Shown one piece after another: positions 43,621-55,566 of a DNA stretch of 64,000 bases (positions are counted from its first letter, which is position 1; every line of letters begins with the position of its first letter). The notes under the pieces are model-generated. The model had not been told where the DNA came from, made no database searches, and saw nothing but the letters and a program-made list of their open reading frames with translations. Source of the stretch: Boesenbergia rotunda (Eukaryota > Streptophyta > Magnoliopsida > Zingiberales > Zingiberaceae); the NCBI GenBank assembly GCA_024364735.1, contig JAGFNQ010000946.1, positions 823,763 to 887,762 of the forward strand, in the 5' to 3' direction. Made by a program: the position numbers and the translations under genes.

Positions 43621-46576
43621 TGTTAAATCTATTACTGTTAAATCCAACACGTTTTATTCCACTCTGGAAAATTTTTTGGAAGGTCCTAGAATTGTCCGGG
43701 CTCTTGGACGATGTTAAAGGGGTTAAATGGGTTGAAAATTTAATACTTTAAGGGTTTGATGGATAAGGAATTCTAAACCCTAAGGATGAGATTGCAAAAT
43801 GTCAAACATGATGGACCAAAGTGCAAAACTCCCACCAATAAGTCACCTTCGTTTCCTCCACAGCTGCAACACTTCCTTCGCCTGCGAGCCCTAGCTGCAG
43901 CCGAACGCAGACGTTCATCTTCCTTTTCTCCTCTCAACCGAGCCTTCATCTCCCTTCATCTCGAGCAGCAACGGCGACGAGCTCCGCCACCCCCACCCAC
44001 ACACGGGCCTCAGCCGCGGGAATCGAGTGAGACGGCCCTGATCTGCCCTCTGCTGCCACGGGTACGTAGGAATCAAATACAGGTGGGTTGGATCTTATTT
44101 TTCCTAGTTCCTGATCACCTCTTCTATATCGGTGCGTGTGCTATTCGACTGCTGCCGGCGATCCTTGTTAGCTGTTGAATCCTAATCCACCCGTGGATGT
44201 GCAGCTTTCTTTTTACTGGCAATGATTTGGGAGTAGGGGACTATCCAGCAAATGAGGATTTCCTTTTAGGATAGCACTTCTTCCTCTGATCTGTTTCGAT
44301 CAGTAAAGATCGACCATCATCCAGGTATGATATGCTGGAATTTGTTTAGGTATGTGGATTTGGGTGATTGATTTTATGGATTGGTGTAGCCATTGCGTAG
44401 ATCAGTGGCATGTTAATGTTGTTATTGGATTCAGATCAAATTGGAACATAGATTGATCCTTATGTGTGATAGCAGGTTGATTCAGGAAATTGAAACTGGA
44501 CTTGGGATCTATTTTCCTCAGCTTTTAATGCTGTGAAGACCTGTGAATTGAGGTAAGGAGATGTTGTGGATGTTATGGCTTCATAGGTTGCTCTGGTTAT
44601 GAATTGTTTTACTTGGCGATGGGAACTTTGTTCAGTTTATGCTTGGAATGAGTGTGAGTTAGCCCATCCTTGGGATGTTCTATTCTAGATTAATCCATTT
44701 GAAATTGGTTTGGATGGAAGTTTAGGATTAAACCTAAAGTAAAACATAACACTAAATCATAATTATGGAAAGTGATTAAGAACCTAATCATAACTACGCG
44801 AGGTTGAATTTGAAAGAAACTTAAATCTTAATTACATGGGCTAATTAAGAATCGATCAGTTATTTGGATAAGATTAACTGAAATAGGAAATGATTAGGTT
44901 AACCCTAGCTTGGTTTAGGGAGTAATTAGCTAATTATCTTTCTGTAATAGCTAATTAAACATGTCCTTGATATAGGAGCTTGATTGGATTATTGACAGGT
45001 GGTTCTTTCTGCTTGTGATACGGACTTCTACTCTTGGAGGCGGGTACTTCTTGCTTGTATCTGTAGATCCGCTTTATCTTTATATATGGCTAGTTGATAT
45101 ATATGCAGTAGGCTGATATTGACCTTTATCTGCTACCGTTTTGTTATCCTGCTTGATACTTATGCTTGACCCTAGATATGATCTAAATTTTCTTCTATAC
45201 AGTCTCGTTTATTTGTTATCTGATTCTGTATAGCATTGGTATGAGCATGAGTATGTGGATAGGGTTTAGCATACCATTGTATGGTTGCATTGATTAATTC
45301 TAGTCATACTTGCACGTGTGTCTAGATATAGGATTGATTAGGTTATGATGCATACATATAACCTGTGCATGATAGGTTGAGTTATGTGTCGATGACCTGG
45401 TAAGGGTTGCATGTGTTAGTCATGCACCATACCTGCACTGTTGCATGTCGGCGATCAGCGACTCCCTTGTGGTTGAGCCTATCGTCTTCCGGCACATGAT
45501 ATGCACACACGGCCACTCATGGATTAGTGGATACCTCTGGGTGTGTGCATTTGCTCTGTACTGCTCCGCTCAACCGCTCATGGATAGTGGTTTCAGAGCG
45601 TGGTAGCAGGCAGGGATCTCTTCTTTTCCCATAGACCAGAGAAGATGAGAGAGATATCTCCCCCATATATACATGGGGCGGAGTGTTTACTCCACCAGCA
45701 TCCTGTCCACTCGGTCACTCAGGAGCAGTGATGGTAGAGTGCGGACAGTGTCACAATTCTACCCACTCGGCCGACACAGTATCGCCTATCTCGGTGGCTT
45801 GACTGGAGTTAGGGGGTGACCATGACATTGCATCATGTACATATGATGCATTTGTGCATTGATTGTGTTTGCTGTATTTACTTGCTGCACTTGTTTGACA
45901 TGCACATACAGGATGTACTTTTGGTATGGTTTGTTGACCCTGCACTTGCTCGTATGTACAAGTCCTATTATGATTATGATAGACTGATTTCTGGTATGTA
46001 CAGTCCTTTATTATTTCAATTATGCATAGTTCTGATATTATTATGGAGACTGTATCCTGTTGTTTCTTTATAGCTGCTTTAGCTACTTTTCTGCCATGCA
46101 TATCTTTTTATATACCCGCAGAGTCCACTTGGACTCACCACCCGTCGTAATATTTTTGTTTCAGGTTGATAGCTCGCTGGAGGAGCCCAGTTGCCGGTCC
46201 TGGTCCCTACGACTCCGTGGTTGGGTACTTCCGCGTTGGTTTTCGTTTTGATAGCATTCTTTATACGTTGTATTCGTTTTTCATATACCGTGGGCTTGTA
46301 TTGGATTTATTCGTACGGTATTGTATTTTTGAGTCCTCTGTTGGACTTTGCGTTTGTGGTTTTGCTACGTGCCTGCCCAGGGGGCAGCTCAGGTGAGTAT
46401 TACAGAGTTTAGCATTTCGATATGTTCATTTCCATATATTATATATCTGTTTTGAGGCCTGAGGCCAATTTATAAACTGCGTGTGTTGTGTGTATATGTA
46501 AATTTTCCGCCGGACAGGGGAGTTGTTGTCCGATTTTATATTGGATCAGCGGCTCCATTGGTCTCGGGGCGTAACA
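43621..46576 (+). mobile_element. Solo LTR (about 2956 bp) inside gag of Sirevirus C
   Basis: Splits the gag frame. Termini TGTTA...TAACA are inverted. The flanks AATTG (left) and AATTA (right, overlapping the last base) give a near-match duplication. The GC-rich part near 43850-44050 and the ending TCGGGGCGTAACA recall large plant gypsy LTRs. No primer site, gag or pol inside. Small open frames in it (for example 43786-44178, Pro/Arg-rich) are judged non-genic. Confidence 0.72.
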
Positions 46577-47072
46577 ATTACCTTCTTATATTGTGTCACG
46601 TATAGGAGAATACAAAAAAGCTTATAAGCTATGGAGAAAGGTGATAGCTCTACATGAAAATTCTACACAAGAACAAGCAGTGAAGGAGCCCAAGGATAAG
46701 GGCTCATTGGTCAAAGAGAAGAAGAAGGACCAAAGTTGAATCGAGTTCAACATCCGAAGAGAAGGAGGAAGTGGAATCGTCCACATCCTCAAGTGAGGAA
46801 GAAGAAGAGCAATCCAATGTAGAGGAGATTTTGGAAGCTCAACCCTCAACCTCAACTACCAAGAAGAGTGGGAAATCTCATATCAAATGCTTTAAGTGTG
46901 GAGAAATGGGACACTACAAGAATAGGTGTCCTTCACTCAAGAAGGTAAAGGAGATAAATCCTAAACCCGGTAAAGTTCATTTAAATACTAATATGGGTTA
47001 TAGGGATGGAGCTAAGGAGAATAAGCATATAATTTGTTTCACATATGGTGAACTCAGTGATATCACTATGTA
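46577..47072 (+). pseudogene. Sirevirus C gag, second part with zinc knuckle
   Basis: Continues the split gag: RIGEYKKAYKLWRKVIALHE from 46594, a Lys/Glu-rich linker, a frame change near 46736, a Ser/Glu-rich segment and a CCHC knuckle CFKCGEMGHYKNRC (about 46890-46930), ending in TAA at 47070-47072. No protease follows. Confidence 0.85.
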
Positions 47073-48283
47073 AGGTTGAGCAAGGAGAAGGTAATTATAA
47101 TATCAAAATTTAGTCCTAACCACTAAAAATGAACTTCTCGTGTCGTATCCCTTGACACGAAATAATGCATAATGTAGAGGCTGTAGCATATTTCGACTGT
47201 CTTTTTTAATCTCTAATTTTTATATCTTTATTTTTTTATTTTTATATCTTATTATCTATCTTAATTTTTTTCACATTTATATTTTATTTTAATTCCTATT
47301 ATAGTTATTTCTTATATTTTTGATATATAAACTCTATTTATTTATTTATATTTTATATTTTCTTTATTTTTTATTCTTTATATATTTCTATATTTTATAT
47401 TTATATCTTTATTTTTTTATATTTTATATATTTACTTTATCTTTTTCTCTTTTATATTTATTATTTTATACTTTATTCATATTATATATTTTTTTACTTA
47501 TATTATTTATTTAACTTAATTCTTTATTCATATTATATCTTTATTTAAATGACTATTTTTTATATTTTATTATATTTATTTTACTTTATCAATTATTTAA
47601 AAATTTTATATCTGAAGCTAGTATTTAACCTAGCTTCAAATCTTAAAAAAATTAAGAGGGCCTAATATATCAAATTATTATATTTTATATATCTTTTTTT
47701 TTATTTATTTATATTATTTTATATTTTATATTTTCACTTCTAAAGAAGACCCCTAAAATAAAAATATTTCAATCCTAAAGAGGGTCTGAAATGAAAAATT
47801 TTAGACTCTCTTTGGGTATGAAATGAGGAAAGATATATAAAATATAAATAAAGAAATAGAGTTTGTAGAATTGTATATATTATAAATATATAAAATAGAT
47901 ATTAAAATAAAATGTATATATGTAAATTAAGATTGATTAAATATTATCAAAAAAATTATTAAAAATTAATTAGATTTCATTTCAAGTCTAAAGAGGACCT
48001 GAAATAAATATATTTTAGACCCTCTTTAGGCCTAAAATTTTTCATTTCAGACCCTATTTAGAATTGAAATATTTTTATTTTAGATTCCCTCTTTAGGAGT
48101 GAAAATCACACGAAAAAGGAAGTTAAAAAATCTAATCACATTTAGTGTGAAAAAGGAAGTTAAAATGAAGATCAGATTTTATAAGATAGGATTATTAGAT
48201 TTCTCATGGGTTCAGTTTTCAAATATCTAATCGTATCACATGTCCACACACTATGGTGAATTAACTTTTTTTGAGAGGTAGTA
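47073..48283. repeat. AT-rich inverted repeats of the foldback interior
   Basis: Very AT-rich. Segments at about 47200-47640 and 47740-48110 are roughly inverted copies of each other, and both resemble 41690-42060 and 57180-57480. The recurring motif is GGGTCTGAAATAAAT or its complement. Codes for nothing recognisable. Confidence 0.65.
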
Positions 48284-48288
48284 GGAAC

Positions 48289-49705
48289 TGTTGGTGCAGT
48301 GAGCACTAAAGTCAAACCTATATTTTGATAATAGCAACAAGGTTCAAAAGTTAAGTCTTACTTGTTATCTGACAATGTTACTTGAGTGTGCAGGAAAAGT
48401 CCTAGCGAAGGGCTGCTAGGCACCTGGCGAAGGGCTGCCAGGATAAAAAGCCCTAGCGAAGGACTGCTAGGCACTTGGCGAAGGAATGCCAAGATACAAA
48501 GCCCTAGCGAAGGACTGCTAGGCACTTGGCGAAGGAATGCCAAGATACAAAGACCTAGCGAAGGACTGCTAGGCGCCAAGCGAAGGACAGCTTGGAACTG
48601 AAGCCCTAGCGAAGGAATGCTAGGCACTGGGCGAAGGACAGCTCGGTATCCAAGACCTGGCAAAGGACCGCCAGGCAAAAGTCCAACCAAAGGAGCGGTT
48701 GGCATCAGGTACATTCTCCCGAGAGGAGTAGGTGAGGACGCGTTCCCCGTCGAGGGAACAGTAGGCGTCGGCTCGACCTAGGGCTCCATTTTGGAGGCCC
48801 AAAGTCAGAACCAAGACAGCTAAGGCTGTATAAATAAATATTTTATTGTTTTATTGTGTTTTAGACTAACCCTGGATGCAGGACCGAAGGAACGTGTGTC
48901 TGCAGCTCAGAGAGCCTCAAAGGAATGAGGCAACAGCTGACCAGGGCGCCCGGAGTGTCCCGGGCGCCCCCATGGTGAACACAAAACACAAGTTACAAAA
49001 ACAGGCTTCGACAGTACAACTCCCGGGCGCCCCCGTGCTCCCGGGCGCCCCCATGCTCCATGGCGCCCCCTGCGCTGTGGGCGCCCCCAGTGCCAGCTAC
49101 CGAAGCACACCCTCGCGAAGCCAAGAAGATGGAGTTTTGACCCGGTCAATGCGGGCGCCCCGAGCGCTCCGGGCGCCCCGGTCAAACCTGATCCCGAAGG
49201 TAAAGGGATCAGATGTTGACCGAGCATTGTGCGGATCAACTGCCACGTGGGGGGGCGCCCCCGACGTCCCGGGCGCCCCCAGACCCTATATAAAGGGCCC
49301 TCGACCCCAAGCTTCACAACAACTTCCAATCAACGCTTCTACGCTCTTCTGCTCTCGCGCTTCGCCCCGGAATCCTTCCAACTCGAGCCGACGACGTCCT
49401 GCTGCTCCGAAAAAGTTGATCTACCTCGGACGTCGATAAAAGAGCTATTTAAGTTTACTGTACTGAATTCTGTAATAATCTTTTTGTAAACTATTTGCGC
49501 CTCATATAGAATTGCCCAAAGTAAACGATCAACGACCGTGGGCCTTGGAGTAGGAGTCGACCCAGGCTCCGAACCAAGTAAAATCGACCGTGTCTCTGTG
49601 TGATTTTGTTTTTATTAATTTCCGCTGCGTACTTGCTCTAAGTGTTTCCGAAAAATGATTACCGATATTCACCCCCCCCCCTCTATCGGTTTTCTCAATC
49701 CAACA
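48289..49705 (+). repeat. 5' LTR of Sirevirus D (1417 bp)
   Basis: TGTTGGTGCAG...CAACA. Blocks: hairpin array of CCTAGCGAAGG..CTGCTAGG and CTTGGCGAAGG..TGCCAAG units (48396-48700), GGGCGCCC palindromes (about 48946-49280), TATATAAA at 49287-49294, and the C-rich TATTCACCCCC tract (49665-49682). The TATA position puts transcription start near 49320. Confidence 0.95.
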
Positions 49706-49707
49706 AG

Positions 49708-49719
49708 TGGTATCAGAGC
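49708..49719 (+). promoter_or_regulatory. Primer-binding site of Sirevirus D
   Basis: TGGTATCAGAGC, two bases after the LTR: complement of the initiator-Met tRNA 3' end. Confidence 0.93.
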
Positions 49720-49943
49720 GGGGAAGTTCAAACTTGGTGCAACCACCAGTTTGAAATTTTTTTCGAATTTTTATTCTCTATTTTTTTTCTGGTTAGAATT
49801 TTCGAAAAATATTTCGTTCGAATTTTTTTCTTATTAATCGAGGTTGGTGCAACACCCCTCGTTATTACATTTTATTCATCCCACACTACTAATCCAAGAC
49901 CTAGTCTTGGGAAACTTGTTTTTTTTCTTATTTTTCATATCAT

Positions 49944-51596
49944 ATGGCCATGCAAGAGGGATTTAGCACCGCCAGACCTCCACTTTTCAGTGGAGAAGAC
50001 TTTTCGTACTGGAAAAGTCGTATGGAGGTCCACCTGAAAACTCAGGTGGACATGTGGATTATCATTCAGTCCGGACTGGAGATTCCCACAAATGCTGAAG
50101 GCTTACCTCAAAGCTACTCAGAATGGGACACCACCCTGAAGCGCAAAATAGAAGCCGATGCAAAAGCAACACAAACCCTACAATGCGGGCTAACAAAGGA
50201 AGAGCTGAACCGAGTGGGCCCCTTCAACAGTGCCAAGGAGCTGTGGGCAAAATTGATCGAGCTACACGAAGGAACATCAGACACCAGGATCAGCAAGAGG
50301 GATCTGCTCCTGAACAAATTGTACACCATCAAGATGGCCGACAACGAAACAGCAGCCCAACTCCACGCACGCATCCAAGAATTGATGAACGGTCTTCACA
50401 CTATAGGTCACAAGGTCGAAAATCGTGACCTAATAAGGTATGCCCTAAACGCTTTCCCTAGAAATATCTTGTGGACATCTATGGTAGATGCATACAAGGT
50501 TTCAAGGGATCTCTCTAAAATTAAATTAGATGAATTATTTTCTGAGTTAGAACTTCATGAACAGACTAACTGCAATATGGCCGAGAAGAGTATTGCCTTT
50601 TTGCAGGAAAAACTGGAAAATCAACAAAGAAGAAACCTCAACCTGAACCCGAGTCTAACTTAGACTCAGACGCAGAAGATGAAGAAGGAGATCAATCTGA
50701 GCTGGTCCGACTGGCCCGAAGCTACTACAAAAAATTGAAGAACCAAGCCAACACACGGAGGACAAGCCGAAGAAAGGACGAACCAGCTGAACCAGCAAGT
50801 GACAAACACAAGCCCAATGTAACCTGCTACGAGTGCAAGAAGAAGGGCCACTACAAGACAGAATGTCCAAATCTGAAGGAGTCCAAGAAGACAAGAAGGA
50901 AAAAAGGCACTCCAAGCAACCTGGGACGAATCTTCCTCAGAAGAAGGAGAAGAAGCACCCCAGTCCAACCTTCTAGCCCTGACCGCCTCAGAAGAAGTAG
51001 AGACCGAGTCTGAATCAGAAAAGGACGACGGCAAGCTAACCTTTTTAGAAGACGGCGAAATCAAGATAAGCGGTTTTAATAAACGTCAATTAAACGAACT
51101 TATCTCTTATCTTTCTCGAGATTTGGCGAAAGCCAAACTCCGAGTCGAATCCCTCCGACAGGAAATAAAACTCCTGAAAGAGGGAGCTGACTCTAAATCA
51201 TTAACCGAGAATGTTCAAGAAGGAACTCCTACTCAAGTTGAAAAACTTGAGAAAGAAAACTCCTCCCTGAAAACTCAGGTTAAGGATCTTAGAGCGGCCT
51301 TAGAACGATTTACTTCTGGTTCCAAAAATCTTGACATGATTCTTGGAAAACAGAAGTCCGTTCTAAATCGATCCGGACTTGGCTACAGAACCAAATCCCG
51401 ACAAAGATCGTATTTTGCTGTACTGAATCAGTCCAGAGGTAAAGTTCAGGCATGGGTACCTAAACTGTGCCTGAACCAACCAACTGGATCAAATCAATAT
51501 TGGATCCCCAAGGACAAGATTCACATCTTGCCTAATCATTATCGTGGCTATAGTCCAGGGGGAGCCAAATTGAAAACTATTTTTATTATTAAATAG
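49944..51596 (+). pseudogene. Sirevirus D gag, two compensating frameshifts
   Basis: Full-length copia Gag plan. ATG 49944; the core (FSYWKSRMEVHLKTQ, LELHEQTN) runs to about 50600. A frame change near 50605 leads into a second frame with a Lys/Glu-rich linker and a CCHC knuckle CYECKKKGHYKTEC (about 50827-50870). A second change near 50905 restores the first frame, which continues through an acidic region and a coiled coil (51120-51310) and ends with the conserved VQAWVPK motif and a TAG at 51594-51596. In A the protease follows this motif; here nothing of pol does. Two indels would have to be reversed for a full protein. Confidence 0.88.
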
Positions 51597-52419
51597 AATT
51601 ATATTCTTGCAATTTGCCTGATTTAAATTTCTGCAATTTACCATGCTTAGACTTAGGTTAGTTTAAGGACTAAACAAACTTAACCGAAACTTGACAACAT
51701 AGTATTGGGTGGAGGTGAGATGATAGTACGTTAGGGAAACCAATTCTAATAAGATCAAGTTCACTTGGTCTCTTTAGATTGGTGAAACTAGCCGAAGCTA
51801 CCGATCCAAAATCCAAACTAGTTAGACCAGAACTTTTTCAAAAATTAATTTTGAAAATGAAATTTCATTAAACGGCTTTGTCAAGGAAAGGGTTGAAGAT
51901 CCAATAAGGTTGCGGCCAAAGAAGGCCTAGTGTCTCGCCAAGACCTGGAAGCCAATTTTTGAATTTCAAATTCAAATTACTTTTTGTTAAATTCAAATCT
52001 AATACAAACTTTCAGTTAAGTATAGATTCGAACCTTCTCTTTCAAAATAAACTTAACTGTTTTCCAAAATTAATGCAAAGTTTTCAAAATAAACTAACTT
52101 TTTCAAAATAATTTTACTTATCAAATCCTGTCTCACAAAACCTATAAGGCTAACGTAATTGAAAACCCTAGATTTGGGTGAGACAGTAGGATTAAGACTC
52201 AATTGAAAATTCTTTGATGCCTATATTATGAGTTAATCATGTATTTAAGATCACAAGTCAAACCATGGTCAACATGGTCAAACTAAAGTAAACCTGGTCA
52301 AACCATAGCCAACATAGTCAAACCATGGTCAACATAGTCAAACCATGTCAAAGCAGTCAAACCATGGTCAAACCGATTAAACCATGGTCAAACGATGACA
52401 AGACACAAAACTTGTCTCG
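51597..52419 (+). other. Gag/env-like spacer of Sirevirus D (pol missing)
   Basis: AT-rich non-coding sequence that resembles the post-pol spacer of A in position. From 52255 to 52400 the unit GGTCAAACCATGGTCAACAT recurs six or seven times. No remnant of protease, integrase or RT is visible in any frame. Confidence 0.75.
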
Positions 52420-52720
52420 TTGCTACAGTCCCGGGCGCCCGTGACTCCTCGGGCGCCCGTACCCCACCTTTTCTTACTCCCTAGGCAAAAACTGACTTTG
52501 CTTTTGACCAGGGCGCCCGGAACCACGCGGGCGCCCCCATCTCTCTCAATGCAGCAAAAGCTGCAAACGCACCCTGTTGAGGGCGCCCGGGCTGTCCCGG
52601 GCGCCCCCAACCAGTCAAAATACTGCCTTTGGCAGAAAACACTGACCGGGGCGCCCGGAAGCTCCCGGGCGCCCGCGTTGAACTCCCTATATAAGGCACC
52701 CGAACCTCCTTCTTTTCCCA
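52420..52720 (+). promoter_or_regulatory. Internal LTR-like promoter of Sirevirus D
   Basis: Nine or so copies of GGGCGCCC, mostly as pairs of the form GGGCGCCCG...CCGGGCGCCC, followed by CCCTATATAAGG (TATATAAG at 52688-52695). The same order and spacing occur in the element's LTR just before its TATA box. The predicted start near 52720 would give a leader of about 70 nt to the env-like gene. Sequence supports the resemblance; promoter activity is inferred. Confidence 0.6.
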
Positions 52721-52789
52721 CACCAAAAATCAAATTCCTTCCTCACTTCTTTCCCTCTAAGGAGATCTTGCAAGCCCTCATCCTCAATC

Positions 52790-54099
52790 ATGCCTCCCCG
52801 AGCTGCCCGGTATGATTTTATTGCTATTAAGTTATTTTTTTGCAATTCCTTCAAATTTACTTTAAATGCATAAATTTTTCTCTTAGAAGACGTCGACCAA
52901 ACCCGGCCAACCCCGGTGCCGAACCAAGTCCTGACCCTAGGTTCCCTACCCTAGAGTTATGTAACAAGTTTGCACAAACCATTTACAAGCCTATTAAAAC
53001 AAGCTATCTTAATAGGCACTTCTTTACCCAATCATGCCCCGTAGCCATGAATATTATCAACTTCTATCAATTAGATAATCTTGTCTTCTGCACCCATACC
53101 ATTAATGAATCTTTATGTGCAGAGTTCTACAATAATATAATTCGACAAGATAATCTAATGTTTCACACTACTGTCCAAGGAATACCTCTGTCTATCACCC
53201 CTACTTTGTTGAACCGATTCCTTGGACTGCGACACTCTCAGTCCACATTTTGCTGCTATCCACCTAGGAATCCTCCATTTGATCCTCCCTATTCTCACAT
53301 TACCTTAGACACCATCCACTCCTATTTCTATAGGGAAGGACTCGCCGCGAACAGACGATTCCAAGCCGTTGAACTTCAAGCACAGGACTATGCCCTGTAC
53401 AGAGTCCTGGTCCGCTGTATTTTACCCCTCTCCACTAGAGATCTCGGTACCATGCGACCCTTTCATGCTTTCCTTTTGTATGCCCTAGTCCATCACCTTG
53501 ACATAGACATTGGCCTACACATGTTTCATACTATCCTACATGCGTCCAATGTCACGACCCAGGGACGAGTGCGCACTCCATTCTGCCACATCATCACCTC
53601 TCTCCTTCATCACCACGGTCGTGACATAACCGTAGGTGAAATAACTGCTATGACCGACTTTGATGAAATAGGATTTAGAAATTTTTCGTTAGCGGGTCTA
53701 GAGGTATCGGCTACCAGGGTTCTGAGTTGGAGACGACAGCAGGCCGGGGCTCCGATCGGTTCAGACGAGGAGGTTGAGGTCGATGTTGGGGATCTGGCAG
53801 CAGCAGCCCGAGCGCACATAGACGAGCCCGCTCCACCGACACTCTACGATCGAGTGACACAGCTAGAGACACATGTTCAGAGCCTCCGAGAGGAAGTGGA
53901 GGCCAATCATGCCGAGAACATGGAGGCAAATCTGGGCTACTACACCGAGTATATGAGCGCCCTTAGAGCTGAGAGGGAGGCCAGAGAGGCATAGTATAGA
54001 GCTGACAGGGAGGCCAGAGATACACAGTATCACGAGATGATGACCCTATTTCGATCCTGGCAGTCGGGCTCCTCTGATCATCCCGGTCCCTCATCCTAG
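52790..54099 (+). CDS. Sirevirus D 'env-like' gene, spliced
   Basis: Extra gene of the element. Proposed exons: 52790-52809 (ATG plus 17 nt, donor GTATGA at 52810) and 52887 onward (acceptor TTCTCTTAG), joined at phase 2 as in A. The intron is 77 nt. The main exon has an Arg/Pro-rich start, a globular region homologous to A's (AEFYNNI, LLNRFLGL, CILPL, FCHIITS) and a C-terminal coiled coil (about 53840-54030). TAG at 53992-53994 interrupts the frame, which goes on to TAG at 54097-54099; a CAG-to-TAG change fits the repeated REARDTQYHE pattern. No signal peptide or membrane span is seen. Function unknown. The protein could be an accessory or capsid-associated factor rather than an envelope. 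Confidence 0.75.
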
Positions 54100-55566
54100 A
54101 TTAGCCTAGCATTGTACCAGTAACTATTTGACTGCCCCTACTCAGTAAGGTTGACTTATGTTTGACTGTATGACTATGTTGACTATTCTATGTTGACTAG
54201 CTTATGAGTACTTGTTTCTTATCTATTCGGCAGTTAGGATTGTGTTCTGTAGAATAGAATAACTCTGCTTATGATTTTTCTGCTTTATTTGATTTACAAA
54301 TCAATTTCTAAAAAAATTTGAAAAACTGTTTTACTTAATTTCAAAATCAGTTTTTATTTTTGTTATTATTTTTTTTCTTAGTTTTATTTCAAAACTTCCC
54401 CCTTTTAAAACTAGGGTCTTTTTCGCAAATGGACTTAGCCTAGGCCCTAACCCTAGAACTGCATGCACCTATAGATTTAGAAGCCAGCATCTCACAAGCA
54501 CCTTAGGGTACTTTTGATTGATAACCTAGAAAGGGTTGAGATGCTTAGGTCTTTGCCTTAATTCAAGATGCTTTAAGTCAGTGCATCTGTAGTAATTGGG
54601 GCACTAAATACAAATTTTACAGCAATCAAGTTAAGTGTCAAGTTTAGAAAATCTAACTTGAACAGAAACACTTAACATGACTAACCCTAGCAAAAACTAC
54701 TGTTTATAACAGTTAGTAAGTAGCTAAATGGGTTAGACAGGTCCCTACAAGAGAAAATCAACTGATTTAGTTTCAATCTTAAATTGGTTCAGTACAGCAA
54801 AATCATGTAAATATTTTTATGAAATTTATTTCAGTGATGAAGTTTAATTTCTGCTGTATTTATCTATTTTTTTGATATATGGCAAAGGGGGAGAGATAGA
54901 AAAAGAGAGAGTTTATTTAAAATTTTCTTAAAATTTTCTATCCCAAAATTTTTTTTTTTTTTCAAAAACTCTCCTTTATTCAAAAAGTACCAAGTTCTAA
55001 AAAAAATTTTAAGCTTGTTAAAATTTTCTAAGCTTTTCAAAAATTTCTAAGTACTTAAGTTTTTTTTTCAAAATTGTTTTTAAAATTTTCTTACTTAAGC
55101 TTTTCGAAAATAATTTCTAAAAGTATTTAAGCTTCTCAAGAATTTACTAAAAGTTTTTTTACTTAACTTAATGCTTTCAAAACTTTTGAGTACTTTAAAC
55201 TTAAGGAGCATTTTAAAATCTTCTAAGTACTTAAAATTGTTCAAAACTTTACTAAGTACTTAAGTTTTTCTTACTAAGTACTTAAATTAATATTTTCAAA
55301 ACTTTTTGAGTACTTTAAACTTAAGGCTTCAAATTTTTTTTAGTACTCTAAACTCATTTAAACTTAAGTTATCAAAAGATTTCCAAAGTACCTGAACTTA
55401 AGTTTTCAAAGTACAAAATCATTCTAAGTAATGTTTTTCTTAACCCCACGAATTTTTGAAAAATCTAGGGGGAGATTCTCTCCAGGGGGAGGGAACAAAT
55501 TTTTTATGCTTTTGATTAAACTTAACTTTTTGAACTAGGGTTGCCATAAATCAAAAAGGGAGAGAT
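54100..55566 (+). repeat. 3' spacer and polypurine tracts of Sirevirus D
   Basis: AT-rich non-coding stretch with many AAGTACTTAAG-like words (55010-55440). Purine tracts at about 54884-54896, 55467-55475, 55484-55494 and 55553-55566; the last abuts the LTR. Confidence 0.8.

Larger units (their letters stand above)
42428..47072 (+). mobile_element. Sirevirus C, 5' part only (LTR, PBS, gag)
   Basis: Third copia family: LTR 42428-43311, primer site, and gag in two pieces split by a 2956-bp solo LTR. Pol and 3' LTR are absent. The left end TGTTATAGGAGC fits the lineage's LTR starts; the right end is not defined and merges into AT-rich foldback sequence. Confidence 0.75.

Noticed and set aside
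47200..47660. Possible Phe/Leu-rich membrane peptide (64 codons)
   Set aside because: Simple AT-rich foldback sequence giving Phe/Leu/Ile/Tyr by composition.
48876..49439. 187-codon frame in LTR D, repeated at 56148-56693
   Set aside because: Lies in the LTR and owes its Gly/Ala/Pro pattern to GGGCGCCC repeats; an indel between copies shows no frame conservation pressure.
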